A model generated the notes under the pieces. It made no database searches. It saw only the letters and a list, made by a program, of their open reading frames with translations, and was not told the origin of the DNA. Position numbers and translations under genes: made by a program. Source: JAKQHY01 sp034429475 (GTDB lineage Bacteria; Chloroflexota; Anaerolineae; B4-G1; SLSP01). From it: a stretch of DNA of 64,000 nucleotides. The stretch lies in assembly GCA_034429475.1 (NCBI GenBank), contig DAOUGD010000126.1, positions 62,001 through 126,000 of the forward strand. The letters run 5' to 3'. Every line of letters starts with the position of its first letter. Within the stretch, counting starts at the first letter, position 1. Positions 40,147 through 50,108 of this stretch are shown in pieces.

Positions 40147-42282
40147 ATGAGCAGTAACATAACTCCAGAGCAGAGAAGTACTATCGCCCGACAGCTTACC
40201 TGGCGGGTGAGCTTGCTGAGCCTGATTGCGCTGCTGGCCCTTCCGGGGGTGGCGCTCCTGGGATGGCAGGTCACGATGCGGAATGCGCAGGCGCGGCTTC
40301 AAACGACCCGCGCTAAAGCCTTTGAAGCGTTTGAGGAATTCCTGTGGCGCGCGGCGGATGATCTGTGGTCTACGGCCGATGCCCTGGGCGCCGGTGGGGA
40401 GGCTGATCCACTTTTCCGGCGCACGATGGCTCGGCAGGAGGGTGGCTTTTTCGAACTGCTCTGGGTGCGCGAAGACGGCCAGATTCTGGCCTCCCGCCGA
40501 TGGGACGCCACACCGTCGTCGCGAGAACTGCCTTCCCAACCCTGGGCGGAGACGGTTGCACGCGGAGAATTGTATATCGGCGCGTTGGATTATGTCGAAG
40601 GCGGCTTGCCTTTGCTAGATATGGCGGTCCCGGTGCGGGATGAAGCTCAGGTTCTCACCGGTGTTTTGGTAGCCCGGGTTGACTTAACCTCGCTTTGGAA
40701 CACCGTCAAGGCTGCTTCGGAAGGGTGGACGGGCAGCGTTTATGTGACGGACGTCACCGGGAAAGCGTTGTTACATCGGGAGTCAGCGTTAATGGAACAG
40801 CGGGCCGCGGTATTGTCGCAGCCGGACTTGGCGCGATTGGTAGTGGGGTCATTCACGCCGGTTTATACCCAGGTGGCCGGGAAATCCATGGTGATTGTGG
40901 GCGGCAGCTTGAAGGGTGCGCCGTGGTATGTCGTTGTGCAGCAGCCGACGCTGGCTGTTATGGCGCCTTTTTTGCAGCAACTTGTTTTCGTGTTGGCGCT
41001 GACGGTCAGCATTGTCCTGCTTGTTTTCAGTACTGCGCGCTTCACCCGGCAGGAAATTGTGATACCCCTGCACGCCTTGCACACCGGCGTTGTTACCCTG
41101 GAACACGATCTCACCTATCGCATTGAGACAGTGGCAAAAGGAGAGTTGGCGGCCTTGACGAACACGCTCAATAGTTTGGCGGCCCAACTTGATCAAACTG
41201 TCAATACGTTGGAGCGCCGGGTGGATGAGCGAACGCGTGGGTTGCTGGTGGCGGCTGAAGTTTCGCGCTCGACAACCTCGGTCTTGGACCCGGATGCGTT
41301 GTTATGGCAAACCGTGAATCTGGTGCGTGACCGCTTTGAGCTGTACTACGTCGGGCTATTCCTGCTGGATGAAACGGACGAATATCTCATCCTGCGGGCC
41401 GGCAGCGGGGACGCTGGTCAGCAAATGGTGACGGCGGGGTATCGCTGCCCGGTGGGAGACAGCGCTATCATTGCCCAGTGTGTGACGACGACCCGCGCCC
41501 ACATCGCGCTGGACGTGGGGGAGGAAGCGCAGACTTTCGACAATCCCTTGTTGCCGCGCACCCGGTCAGAGATGGCGCTGCCTCTGCGCTCGCAGCGGCG
41601 GGTGATCGGGGCGATGACGGTGCAGAGTGAGCGCGAGGCGGCCTTCGATGAAACGAACATCCTGGTCATGCAAACGATGGCGGATCAAGTGGCGGTCGCT
41701 ATTGATAACGCGCGCCTGTATGCGCGCACGCAGCAGGCCCTGCAAGAAATGGAACTGCTCCAGCAACGCTATCTGGGCGAGGCCTGGAGCGAATTCTTGC
41801 GGCAGCGCGCGTTGTGGGGCTACCGCAGAACCTCTGAGGGACTGACCCCCCTGGGAAAGGAACCGGTGGCCGGCGTGCGACAGGCGTTGGCGCAGCGCGA
41901 GACACTGATTACAGGTCCGGCGGAAACAGCCACCGGCTCTGCCCAGGTGGTCGTACCGGTGCGTTTCCGGGACCAACTGTTAGGCGCCTTGGGGTTCACC
42001 ACCGCAGAAGGGGCCGCTCTGAGTGATGAGCAAATCGCTTTTGTCGAGGCCGTCGCCGAGCAGTTCGGGCTGGCCGCCGAGAACCTACGCCTGGTGGAAA
42101 CCACGCAGCGGCTCGCCGCCCGCGAGCACGTGGTGGGTGAAATCTCCGCCCGTATGCGGGAATCTCTGGACCTGGATACGATATTGCGGGCTGCGGCAGA
42201 ACAAATTCGCTTGGCTATGCAAACCCCTGAGGTCACAATTCGTCTGAGGATGGCAGAGGTAGACCATGAGAAACACGCTTAA
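40147..42282 (+). CDS. Extracytoplasmic sensor-HAMP receptor with two GAF domains and tail
   Basis: Taken from ATG 40147 (711 residues), ten bases after the previous stop; longer in-frame starts inside the previous gene give an Arg-rich, unlikely N-terminus. Helix 1 (about 17-40), extracytoplasmic sensor (about 42-265; FFELLWVREDGQILASRRWD, LLDMAVPVRDEAQVLTGVLV), helix 2 (about 268-293), HAMP (about 295-345). GAF1 has the Tyr-Val variant FELYYVGLFLLDETDEYLIL. The linker is shortened (LQQRYLGEAWSEFLRQRALWGYRR) but keeps the Trp. GAF2 and tail GEISARMRESLDLDTILRA, which is very near the consensus of all tails. It overlaps the next gene by 17 bp. Confidence 0.87.
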   Translation: MSSNITPEQRSTIARQLTWRVSLLSLIALLALPGVALLGWQVTMRNAQARLQTTRAKAFEAFEEFLWRAADDLWSTADALGAGGEADPLFRRTMARQEGGFFELLWVREDGQILASRRWDATPSSRELPSQPWAETVARGELYIGALDYVEGGLPLLDMAVPVRDEAQVLTGVLVARVDLTSLWNTVKAASEGWTGSVYVTDVTGKALLHRESALMEQRAAVLSQPDLARLVVGSFTPVYTQVAGKSMVIVGGSLKGAPWYVVVQQPTLAVMAPFLQQLVFVLALTVSIVLLVFSTARFTRQEIVIPLHALHTGVVTLEHDLTYRIETVAKGELAALTNTLNSLAAQLDQTVNTLERRVDERTRGLLVAAEVSRSTTSVLDPDALLWQTVNLVRDRFELYYVGLFLLDETDEYLILRAGSGDAGQQMVTAGYRCPVGDSAIIAQCVTTTRAHIALDVGEEAQTFDNPLLPRTRSEMALPLRSQRRVIGAMTVQSEREAAFDETNILVMQTMADQVAVAIDNARLYARTQQALQEMELLQQRYLGEAWSEFLRQRALWGYRRTSEGLTPLGKEPVAGVRQALAQRETLITGPAETATGSAQVVVPVRFRDQLLGALGFTTAEGAALSDEQIAFVEAVAEQFGLAAENLRLVETTQRLAAREHVVGEISARMRESLDLDTILRAAAEQIRLAMQTPEVTIRLRMAEVDHEKHA

Positions 42283-44014
42283 GCGTTGGCTGGCGTCCTA
42301 TTTGGAGGTGCGCACTGAGAATCCCCGCGTGGCGCAGCGGGGGAGGGCGCTGTTGATTCTGTTGTTGATCATGGAAGCCCTGTCGCTGTTAAGCATCTTG
42401 CAGGTGCTTCTTTTCTTCCCTGTGTATAACCTGCTGCCTGTGATTGGGGGCGGACTCCTGTCATTTGGGCTGTTGATTATCTTCACTCGACAGGGAAAGG
42501 CCTGGCCACCCTATGCCTTTCTGGTGTTTTTTGTCGGATTGATTTGTGTAGTGGTCAGAACCTCATTATACAGCCCTCTGGTATTGGCTTACGCGCTGCC
42601 GATTGTGATGGCGCCGCTGGTAGTGGAACCGTGGTGGGCTCTCGTCATTGCTGTGTTTGAGGGAATTGTTGTGTATATCGGACTTGTGCGTTTGGGCGAT
42701 CCTTCTGTGGGTATCGTGCCGGTGATGCTTTTTGGCGGATTGGGCGCCATTGCCTGGATTACCAGCGCGAACTTGCAGCGGGCGTTAGCCGCTGCCGAAC
42801 ATAGCACAGATGCTCTCAAGATCGCCAATCAGTCCCTGGAAGCGGGGCAGGTGCTATTGGAAGCGCGCACCCGTGAGGTAGAACGCCGCGCCCGCTACCT
42901 GGAAGCCACCTCCGAAGTGGCGCGGGATGTCGCCTCCGAGTTGGCTTTGCAGGATTTATTGGAGCGGATTGTGCGCCTGGTAGGCTTGCGATTTGGTTTT
43001 TACCATGCCGCCGTCTTTTTGTTGGACGACAGCCGAGAATGGGCGGTGTTGCAGGCCGCTTCCAGCCTGGGCGGGCAGCGGATGTTGGCGCGGGGGTATC
43101 AAGTGCGCGTGGGCAGCGCCAGTAGTGTGGGACAGGTTACGCAACAGGGACAATCTCAGATTTCCTCAGATGTAGAGGCCGCTGGCGCCTTTGAGCGATC
43201 CCCGGATTTGCCTGATACCCGCTCGATGATGACACTGCCCTTGCGCGTGCGGGGTGAAATCACCGGCGCGCTGGATATACACAGCACAACATCGGAAGCC
43301 TTCACCCCCGAAGATGCTATCGTCTTGCAGGGATTGGCCGATCAACTTGCGATGGCTATCGGTAATGCGCGCTTGTTCGCGCAGTTGCAGCAGAGCCTGG
43401 AGGCGCAGCGTCAGGCCTACGGAGAGATTGACCGCGAGGCGTGGCGGGCATTGTTAAGCACGCGCGCCGATTTTAACTACCGCAGTAATGTTCGGGGGGT
43501 ATTCAAAATCGCGGGAGACATGTGGCCGGCAGAGACTGAACGTGTGCTGTACAATGGAGAAGTGTTCGCCGGTGTAGATACTACGTATCCTGACCACTAC
43601 CGGCTGGCGGTGCCGGTGCGCGTGCCCAGTGGCGACATCGTGGGTGTGATTGACACTTACAAGCCGGCGACGGAAGGGGAATGGACGCTGGATGAGAAAA
43701 CATTGCTCCAGGAAATCTCAGAACGTCTGGGGGGGGCGTTGGAAAGCGCCCAGTTCTACTACGAAAGCCAGCGCCGGGCCGCCCGCGAACAGTTGACCCG
43801 TGAGATTACCGACGAAATGCGTCGCTCCATTGACATGGAAACGATCCTGCGCACCGTCGTCACGAGCCTGGGGCAGGCGGTCGGAGCGCCGCGCACGTAC
43901 ATTCGCTTGACGTTGAACGAGGACGCGCTGCCGGAGGGGGCCGCTCCTTTGACCCCCTCAGAGCCTGCGCCTTCGGGCAATGGGGCGCAACCTGCACTTG
44001 AGGGAGAAGCGTAA
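42266..44014 (+). CDS. Six-helix membrane receptor with two GAF domains and tail
   Basis: A 582-residue protein with five or six helices (about 28-178), coiled coil with the motif REVERRARYLEATSEVARDV, GAF1 (about 235-380; FGFYHAAVFLLDDSREWAVL), linker QRQAYGEIDREAWRALLSTR, GAF2 and tail REITDEMRRSIDMETILRT. A Pro/Ala/Glu-rich extension of about 25 residues follows the tail, unlike most paralogs, which stop at the tail. The 17-bp overlap with the upstream gene indicates coupled translation. A run of eight G lies in the GAF2 part at about 43729-43736. Confidence 0.87.
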   Translation: MRNTLKRWLASYLEVRTENPRVAQRGRALLILLLIMEALSLLSILQVLLFFPVYNLLPVIGGGLLSFGLLIIFTRQGKAWPPYAFLVFFVGLICVVVRTSLYSPLVLAYALPIVMAPLVVEPWWALVIAVFEGIVVYIGLVRLGDPSVGIVPVMLFGGLGAIAWITSANLQRALAAAEHSTDALKIANQSLEAGQVLLEARTREVERRARYLEATSEVARDVASELALQDLLERIVRLVGLRFGFYHAAVFLLDDSREWAVLQAASSLGGQRMLARGYQVRVGSASSVGQVTQQGQSQISSDVEAAGAFERSPDLPDTRSMMTLPLRVRGEITGALDIHSTTSEAFTPEDAIVLQGLADQLAMAIGNARLFAQLQQSLEAQRQAYGEIDREAWRALLSTRADFNYRSNVRGVFKIAGDMWPAETERVLYNGEVFAGVDTTYPDHYRLAVPVRVPSGDIVGVIDTYKPATEGEWTLDEKTLLQEISERLGGALESAQFYYESQRRAAREQLTREITDEMRRSIDMETILRTVVTSLGQAVGAPRTYIRLTLNEDALPEGAAPLTPSEPAPSGNGAQPALEGEA

Positions 44015-44015
44015 G

Positions 44016-47000
44016 ATGAACGATATGGAAGGGGCGCGTCCCCCACGTGAACCGGCGGACAACGCGCGGCGCACACAATCGCGTCGCCGGCTGGCCGAAG
44101 CAGTGGCGCGCTTCCGGGACATCGCCGAATTGACCTCCGACTGGATTTGGGAGATTGACGCCGCCGGGCGTTACAGCTATTGCTCGGCACGGGTACGGAC
44201 GCTCCTAGGGTATGAGGTCGCGGAAGTGCTTGGCAAGACTCCCTTTGACCTGACGCCGCCCGAGGAAGCGACCCGCCTGCGAGAGCGCTACGACGCCATA
44301 TTTGCGGCGCGCCAGCCGCTCGTCAATCTGGAGCACGTCAAATGCGGCAAACATGGGCAGCGCGTGTATATCCAGACCAACGCCGTGCCGATATGGGATG
44401 ACGCCGGCGTCTGGTTGGGGTATCGCGGCGTTGACCGGGACATCACCGCGACCGTCCTGGCCGAGACGGCGCAGCGGGAAGCGGAAACCGCCCTGGAAGC
44501 CGACCGGCACAAATTGGCGGAACAACAGTTGTTTCTGCGACAGGTGCTCGACATCAACCCCAACTTCGTCTTTGTGCGGGATTGGGAGGGGCGCTTCGTC
44601 CTGGTGAACCAGGCCATCGCGGAATCCTACGGCGCCACCGTGGAAGGGATGATCGGCAAAACGGACGCCGATTTTAACAAGAACGAGACGGAAGTGGCGG
44701 CTATCTGGCGCGGCGACCGGGAAGTGATGGATTCGCTGCAAGAAAAATTCATTGTGGAAAGCCTGATTTCTTATGGCGGCACCCAGGAGCGCTGGGTGCA
44801 GACCATCAAGCGGCCCATCATTGACCCGGACGGCGTTGCCCGGCGTGTCCTGGGGGTTTCCAGCGATATCACCGAGCGCAAGCGTATGCAGCAGGTGGTC
44901 GAGGTGTCGTGGGAACGGCGCGGGCGACAGGTACAGACCAGCACCGAGGTGGCGCAAGAGATTGCCGCGGCCACCGGGCTGGAAGAGTTGTTCACCCGCG
45001 TCGTGACGTTGGTGAAGGAGCGTTTTGGCTATTACCACGCGCAAATCTTCCGCTATGACCCGAATTTCACCTCGGAGAAGCCGGGCACGCAACCGGGGGC
45101 GATGCGCCTGGTCAGCGGGTACGGGCGCACCGGCCAGGCGATGCTGGCGGCCGGTCATCATCTGGCGATGGGGCGGGGCGTAGTCGGAACGGCCGCCGTC
45201 ACCGGCGTAGCCGTGCTTGCCACCGACGTTGCTCAAGACCCCGACTGGGTCCCCAACCCCTTCTTGCCGAAGACACGGGGCGAGTTGGCCGTGCCCATCA
45301 AACTGCGCGACGAAATCCTGGGCATCCTGGACGTGCAGAGCGACGTGACCGGCGCCCTGACCGCCGAGGATCAACTGCTGCTGGAGGGCCTATGCGGGCA
45401 AATTGCCCTGGCGATTGAAAGCACGCAGTTGCTATCTGCCGCCAGCACCTTCCGCCAAGTGATTGAATCGTCCGGTCAGGGGATCGGGATGGCGACGCTG
45501 GATGGCAAGATCACCTATGCTAACCCGATGCTGTGTCGGCTGGTGGGGGGGGCCAACGTGGAGGCCATGTTGGGGCAGTCGTTCTGGAATTATTATCCCG
45601 ATTACACCCAAAAGTATTTGCGCGAACAAGTCCTGCCGACCGTGGAGCATGAAGGTCACTGGCAGGGCGAACTGGAACTGGTCACACACGAAGGCGTGAT
45701 TGTGCCTACCTGGCAAAATATGTTCTTGATCCAGGATAAGGATGGTGCTCCGTTGTACCTGGCGAATCAAGTGACGGACATCACGGAGATCAAACTGGCC
45801 GAGGCTATGCTCCGCGAGAGTGAAGTGCGCTATCGCGCCCTGTTTGAGCAAGCGCACGACGCCATCTTCCTGGAAAATGAGAGTGAAGAGATCATCGAGG
45901 TCAATGAGCGGGCATGTGAGATGTTCGATTACACGCGCACGGAGCTTTTGACGATGCGGACTTCGATGTTGCAGCGGGATAGCACCGGAAGGGCCTTACC
46001 GGTTTACACCAACCCGGAAACCGGGGTGATGTTCCTGGAATCGCGCGCAGCGCGAAAGGACGGTACACCGATCTTCATTGAAGTGATCATCACTCCGTTA
46101 AAAGTGGGGCAGCAACGCCTTTTCCTTTCGTCGGTGCGCGACATCACCGAGCGCAAAGAAACCGAAGCCGCCCTGGCGCGCGAGCGGTTCCTGTTACAGA
46201 CACTCATGGAAAACGTGCCGGATCACATTTACTTCAAGGACGCAGAAAGCCGCTTCATCCGCATCAACCGGGCGATGGCGGAATGGCTGGGCCTGGAAAA
46301 CCCTGAACAGGCGGTCGGTAAAACGGACGCCGATTTCTTCTCCACCGACCATGCACAGCGGGCGCGCGTGGATGAGCAGCACCTGATGCAGGAAGGGACG
46401 CCGATCATTGGCCAGGAGGAGAAGGAGACCTGGTTGGACGGGCGCGTCACGTGGGTTTCGACGACCAAAATGCGGTTGGTGGACGAGAAGGGCGAGATCT
46501 CCGGGACGTTTGGCGTGTCCCGCGACATCACCGAGCATAAGCGCGCCGAAGAAGTCTTGCGCGAGACGCAGCAGTTGTTGGAAGGCATCCTGGAAAACAC
46601 CACCGCTGTGATTTACGTCAAGGATTTGCAGGGGCGCTACCTGTTGATCAACCGACAGTACGAAACCTTGTTTGGCCTCAAGCGTGCTGGTGTGGTGGGC
46701 AAAACCGCGCACGACATCTTCGCGCCGGCTGACGCCGAGCAATACTGGGCCAATGACCTGGCCGTGGTGCAGACGGGCATCCCACAGGAGCAGATCGAAC
46801 GCGCCGTCCACAAGGATGGCGAGCACGTGTACCTGTCGCTCAAATTCTTGATTGCCGACACAACGACGGGCGCGCCTTATGCCCTGTGTAGCATTTCCAC
46901 CGATATTACCGAGCGTGAAGTGGCGGAAGCGGAGCGGCGGCGGCTGCTGGCCGATCTGGAGAACCAGACGCAGCAGTTGCAAACGGCGCTGGCCGAAACC

Positions 47001-48578
47001 GCCGCGCTCTACCGCGCCAGCCAGGCGATCAACGTCGCCCTGACGATGGACGAACTGCTGCGCGCTCTGATGGTCGGCGTGGAATTGCCCGGCGTGATTT
47101 GGGTGGGCTTGTATCTCTTCAACCGCCCCTGGCAGGCGGAGGATGTGCCGGAGTTTGCTGAATCCGTGGCCGTGTGGGACGTCCGCGAAGGACGCGGCGG
47201 CGTCCCGCGTCTTGCCGTGGGAACGCGGCTGGACCTGCGCGGGTCGCCGTTGGCGCGCTATCTGCGGGCAGATGCGCCGGTGATCTTCGACGAGGTAGCT
47301 ACCGATGTCCGTCTGGACGAGGCGACGCGCGCGCAGTTCCGCGACGTGTTCAAGGCGCACACTGTCGTATACGTCCCCTTGATCGCCGGCGGGCAGTGGG
47401 TGGGCTACTTTAACCCGGTGCTGCGGACGCCGGTGACGTTGGATGCGACGCGGCTGCGGCGGCTGTTGACGTTGGCGAGCCAGGCGGCCACGGTGCTCCA
47501 AAACCTCAACCTGTTACAGGAAGCCCAGACGCGCGCCCAGCGCCAGGAGGGGCTGCGAGAAATCGCCATGCTGGTGGCCGACTGTGAGGATCGCGCCGAA
47601 CTGGCACACCGGGTGCCGGCGGTCCTCAAACCGCTCCGCCAGTTGACGCCGGTGGATGAAATGACCATCGTCACGTACACGGAGGGCGAGGCGGAGTTTA
47701 CCCTGTTTGCCGAGGCTTCGCGCCTGGCGGCGGCGGAAGCGGCGCGCGGCGTCCGAGTGGCGTTGGAGGGCGCGGCGTTGGGGTGGGTGCTGACGAATCG
47801 CCGGCCGTGGTTGGAGACGGATATGCGGGGCAAACATACCTTCAGCGGCGACGACCGGCTGGTCGCCAATGGGATTGCCTCCCGCTTGTTGCTGCCTCTG
47901 GAGTCTGGCGGGCACCTGATTGGCGCCCTGGGGTTGAGCAGCGTCCAGGCGGGCGCCCTCACCGAGCAGGACTTGCCCACGTTGCAGCAGGTGGCGAACC
48001 AACTGGCGCAGGCGTTGGAGCGCACGCGCCTGTTGGAGAACACTCGTACCGCGCGGGATGAGGTGGAGGCCACGCACCGCAGCTATTTGCGGCAGGGCTG
48101 GCAGGAACACTTGCAGACGGAACAGCGCCTGAGTCGGACCACGTTTGTGTACGATCAAGAGCAGGTGCGTGGACTATCGGAGTTCTGGCGCCCGGAAATC
48201 GAGCGCGCCGTTGCCGATGGTGCTGTGGTCACCACGGCGGCGGATGCGGCGGACACCGCCCGCACCAGCCTGGTGGCCCCTATCACCGTGCGCGGGCAAG
48301 TCTTGGGGGTGTTGGGCTTGGAGGATCCGGAGGGGAAGTGGATGTGGTCCCCTGAACAAGTAACCCTGGTGCAGTCCGTCGTGCAGCAGTTGGGGCAGGT
48401 GTTGGAGAACGCCCGTCTGATTGATGCGACGCAGAGCCGGGCGGCGCGCGAACGGGTGGTGGACGAAGTCTCTTCGACCATCCGCCGCTCTCTGGAGATG
48501 GATGCGGTGTTGCGCGCGGCCGTCAATGAACTGCGCGCGGCGCTGCAATTGGCTGAAGTCGAAGTGCGTATTGGATGA
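44016..48578 (+). CDS. Giant soluble PAS/GAF receptor with tail
   Basis: At 1520 residues this is the largest gene. No membrane helix is seen. Domains in order: PAS 1 (about 28-145, SDWIWEIDAAGRYSYCSARV), PAS 2 (about 170-290), GAF (about 305-460, FGYYHAQIFRYDPN), PAS 3 (about 475-596), PAS 4 (about 601-717), PAS 5 (about 725-838), PAS 6 (about 851-966), two GAF domains (about 998-1345), the linker motif (THRSYLRQGWQEHLQTEQRL), GAF2-like domain and tail DEVSSTIRRSLEMDAVLRA. Several PAS modules end in the S-box/PAC signature DITERK. Such arrays usually end in a kinase or cyclase, but here the protein stops at the tail, so it belongs to the common plan. ATG 44016 lies directly after the previous stop; ATG 44025 is an alternative. 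Confidence 0.9.
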   Translation: MNDMEGARPPREPADNARRTQSRRRLAEAVARFRDIAELTSDWIWEIDAAGRYSYCSARVRTLLGYEVAEVLGKTPFDLTPPEEATRLRERYDAIFAARQPLVNLEHVKCGKHGQRVYIQTNAVPIWDDAGVWLGYRGVDRDITATVLAETAQREAETALEADRHKLAEQQLFLRQVLDINPNFVFVRDWEGRFVLVNQAIAESYGATVEGMIGKTDADFNKNETEVAAIWRGDREVMDSLQEKFIVESLISYGGTQERWVQTIKRPIIDPDGVARRVLGVSSDITERKRMQQVVEVSWERRGRQVQTSTEVAQEIAAATGLEELFTRVVTLVKERFGYYHAQIFRYDPNFTSEKPGTQPGAMRLVSGYGRTGQAMLAAGHHLAMGRGVVGTAAVTGVAVLATDVAQDPDWVPNPFLPKTRGELAVPIKLRDEILGILDVQSDVTGALTAEDQLLLEGLCGQIALAIESTQLLSAASTFRQVIESSGQGIGMATLDGKITYANPMLCRLVGGANVEAMLGQSFWNYYPDYTQKYLREQVLPTVEHEGHWQGELELVTHEGVIVPTWQNMFLIQDKDGAPLYLANQVTDITEIKLAEAMLRESEVRYRALFEQAHDAIFLENESEEIIEVNERACEMFDYTRTELLTMRTSMLQRDSTGRALPVYTNPETGVMFLESRAARKDGTPIFIEVIITPLKVGQQRLFLSSVRDITERKETEAALARERFLLQTLMENVPDHIYFKDAESRFIRINRAMAEWLGLENPEQAVGKTDADFFSTDHAQRARVDEQHLMQEGTPIIGQEEKETWLDGRVTWVSTTKMRLVDEKGEISGTFGVSRDITEHKRAEEVLRETQQLLEGILENTTAVIYVKDLQGRYLLINRQYETLFGLKRAGVVGKTAHDIFAPADAEQYWANDLAVVQTGIPQEQIERAVHKDGEHVYLSLKFLIADTTTGAPYALCSISTDITEREVAEAERRRLLADLENQTQQLQTALAETAALYRASQAINVALTMDELLRALMVGVELPGVIWVGLYLFNRPWQAEDVPEFAESVAVWDVREGRGGVPRLAVGTRLDLRGSPLARYLRADAPVIFDEVATDVRLDEATRAQFRDVFKAHTVVYVPLIAGGQWVGYFNPVLRTPVTLDATRLRRLLTLASQAATVLQNLNLLQEAQTRAQRQEGLREIAMLVADCEDRAELAHRVPAVLKPLRQLTPVDEMTIVTYTEGEAEFTLFAEASRLAAAEAARGVRVALEGAALGWVLTNRRPWLETDMRGKHTFSGDDRLVANGIASRLLLPLESGGHLIGALGLSSVQAGALTEQDLPTLQQVANQLAQALERTRLLENTRTARDEVEATHRSYLRQGWQEHLQTEQRLSRTTFVYDQEQVRGLSEFWRPEIERAVADGAVVTTAADAADTARTSLVAPITVRGQVLGVLGLEDPEGKWMWSPEQVTLVQSVVQQLGQVLENARLIDATQSRAARERVVDEVSSTIRRSLEMDAVLRAAVNELRAALQLAEVEVRIG

Positions 48579-48596
48579 CTCGTATAGGATGAGAAC

Positions 48597-50108
48597 ATGA
48601 AAAGACGCCGGAGCAGCCTGCTGGTGAAGATCGGAATCGCCGTGACCGTGACTGAGGTCGTGATCTTGGCCGTGATCGGGGTGGCGTATATGGTGTGGTT
48701 CGCGCAACGAGGGATAGGCCCGGCGGGAGAGACGCCTGTGGCGTTGCTGACGCAGCCAGGATGGCGAACGGTCGTGATTTACGGGGTGGGCGCGGGATTG
48801 TTGACGTTCTTGTTGCTGTCCGTGGCGATTCTCTACCTGCTCAATTCTATGATTCTGGGGCGGTTGCGCCTGCTGAACGCCGCTGTCCAACAAGTGCAGA
48901 ACGGCGACGTGACGGCGCGGGTTGCTGGCCCCTTCGCGTCGGACGAGATCGGGGAATTGCAAACGGGCGTCAATGCGCTAGTAGCGCGCTTCTCTGAGCG
49001 GGTCGAAACTCTGGAATGCCGCGTGGCAGAACGCGCCCGCGCTCTGGAACGGGAAGCGTTGTTACGGCAAACGATATTGGAAGTGGGGCAGGCGATTGCT
49101 TCGATCCGGGATTTCGATACATTGCTGACGGCGGTGACGACCTTGATCGGCGACCGCTTTGGCTTCGACCATGTGGGAATTTTCCTCCTGGACGAAACCG
49201 GGGCATACGCCGTACTGCGCGCCGCCAGCAGCGATGCAGGGGCGCGGCTGGCGGCGTCTCGTTACCGGCTGGCGGTAGGGCCGGAGAACCTCGTTGGCAA
49301 GGTCGCGGCGACTCAGGAACCCCACATCCGCCAGGGCGCGGGAGCGGATGCCGCTTATGCTCAACCAACCGCTTTGCCGGACACACGTTCAGAGATGGGC
49401 CTGCCCTTGAGTATCGGGGGGCAGCCGTTGGGCGTGCTGGACATTCATAGCGTCGCGGAGGCGGCGTTTACGCCGGAAGATACGGAAATTCTGCGCGGGC
49501 TGGCCGATTTGGTGGCGGTGGTATTGGATAACGCACGCTTGATGACCGAAGCCCAGCAAGCCCTGGAAGCTCAGCAGCGCGCCTATGGTGAAGTGACCCG
49601 CCAGGCCTGGGAGGAGCTGTTGCGTTCTCAGAGCCGGGGGTACGTCAGCGCGGCTGAGGGCGTGGTGGCGGCGCCGGCGCGCTGGTCGGCGGGAATGTGG
49701 CAGGCCAAGCAGGAGGGGCGGATCGTCCAGGAGGACGCGGCAACCCTGGCCGTGCCGGTGAAGTCGCGGGATGAGCAAGTGCTTGGCGTAGTGCGCTTCC
49801 GCCGCGCCCCGGAGGCGGGCGTCTGGAACGCTCAGCAGGTAGCACTGGTGGAGACGTTGACCGACCGGTTGAGCCAGGCATTAGAAAGCGCGCGACTGTA
49901 CGAGGAAAGCCGGCGGCTAGCCTTGCAGGAGCGCCTAGTCGGCACGGTATCGGCGCGCATCCGGGAATCCCTGGAGATTGAATCGGTGCTGCAAGTGGCC
50001 GCGCGGGAGTTGGCCGAGGCTTTTGGGCTTGCCGATGTGGTCATTCGAATTGGCGCTGCGGATGAGTTGTTGGCGCAAGCGCCTCAGATGCTCAAGGATG
50101 AAGGGTAA
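48597..50108 (+). CDS. Two-helix HAMP receptor with two GAF domains and tail
   Basis: A 503-residue protein. Two membrane helices (about 13-34 and 58-83) enclose only about 25 extracytoplasmic residues, so no ligand domain is present. HAMP (about 83-135, NGDVTARVAGPFASDEIGEL) leads to GAF1 (about 165-310; FGFDHVGIFLLDETGAYAVL, with Asp for the usual Tyr), linker QRAYGEVTRQAWEELLRSQS, GAF2 and tail GTVSARIRESLEIESVLQV. Possibly a membrane-state sensor or accessory subunit. The next gene starts directly at the base after its stop codon. Confidence 0.87.
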   Translation: MKRRRSSLLVKIGIAVTVTEVVILAVIGVAYMVWFAQRGIGPAGETPVALLTQPGWRTVVIYGVGAGLLTFLLLSVAILYLLNSMILGRLRLLNAAVQQVQNGDVTARVAGPFASDEIGELQTGVNALVARFSERVETLECRVAERARALEREALLRQTILEVGQAIASIRDFDTLLTAVTTLIGDRFGFDHVGIFLLDETGAYAVLRAASSDAGARLAASRYRLAVGPENLVGKVAATQEPHIRQGAGADAAYAQPTALPDTRSEMGLPLSIGGQPLGVLDIHSVAEAAFTPEDTEILRGLADLVAVVLDNARLMTEAQQALEAQQRAYGEVTRQAWEELLRSQSRGYVSAAEGVVAAPARWSAGMWQAKQEGRIVQEDAATLAVPVKSRDEQVLGVVRFRRAPEAGVWNAQQVALVETLTDRLSQALESARLYEESRRLALQERLVGTVSARIRESLEIESVLQVAARELAEAFGLADVVIRIGAADELLAQAPQMLKDEG

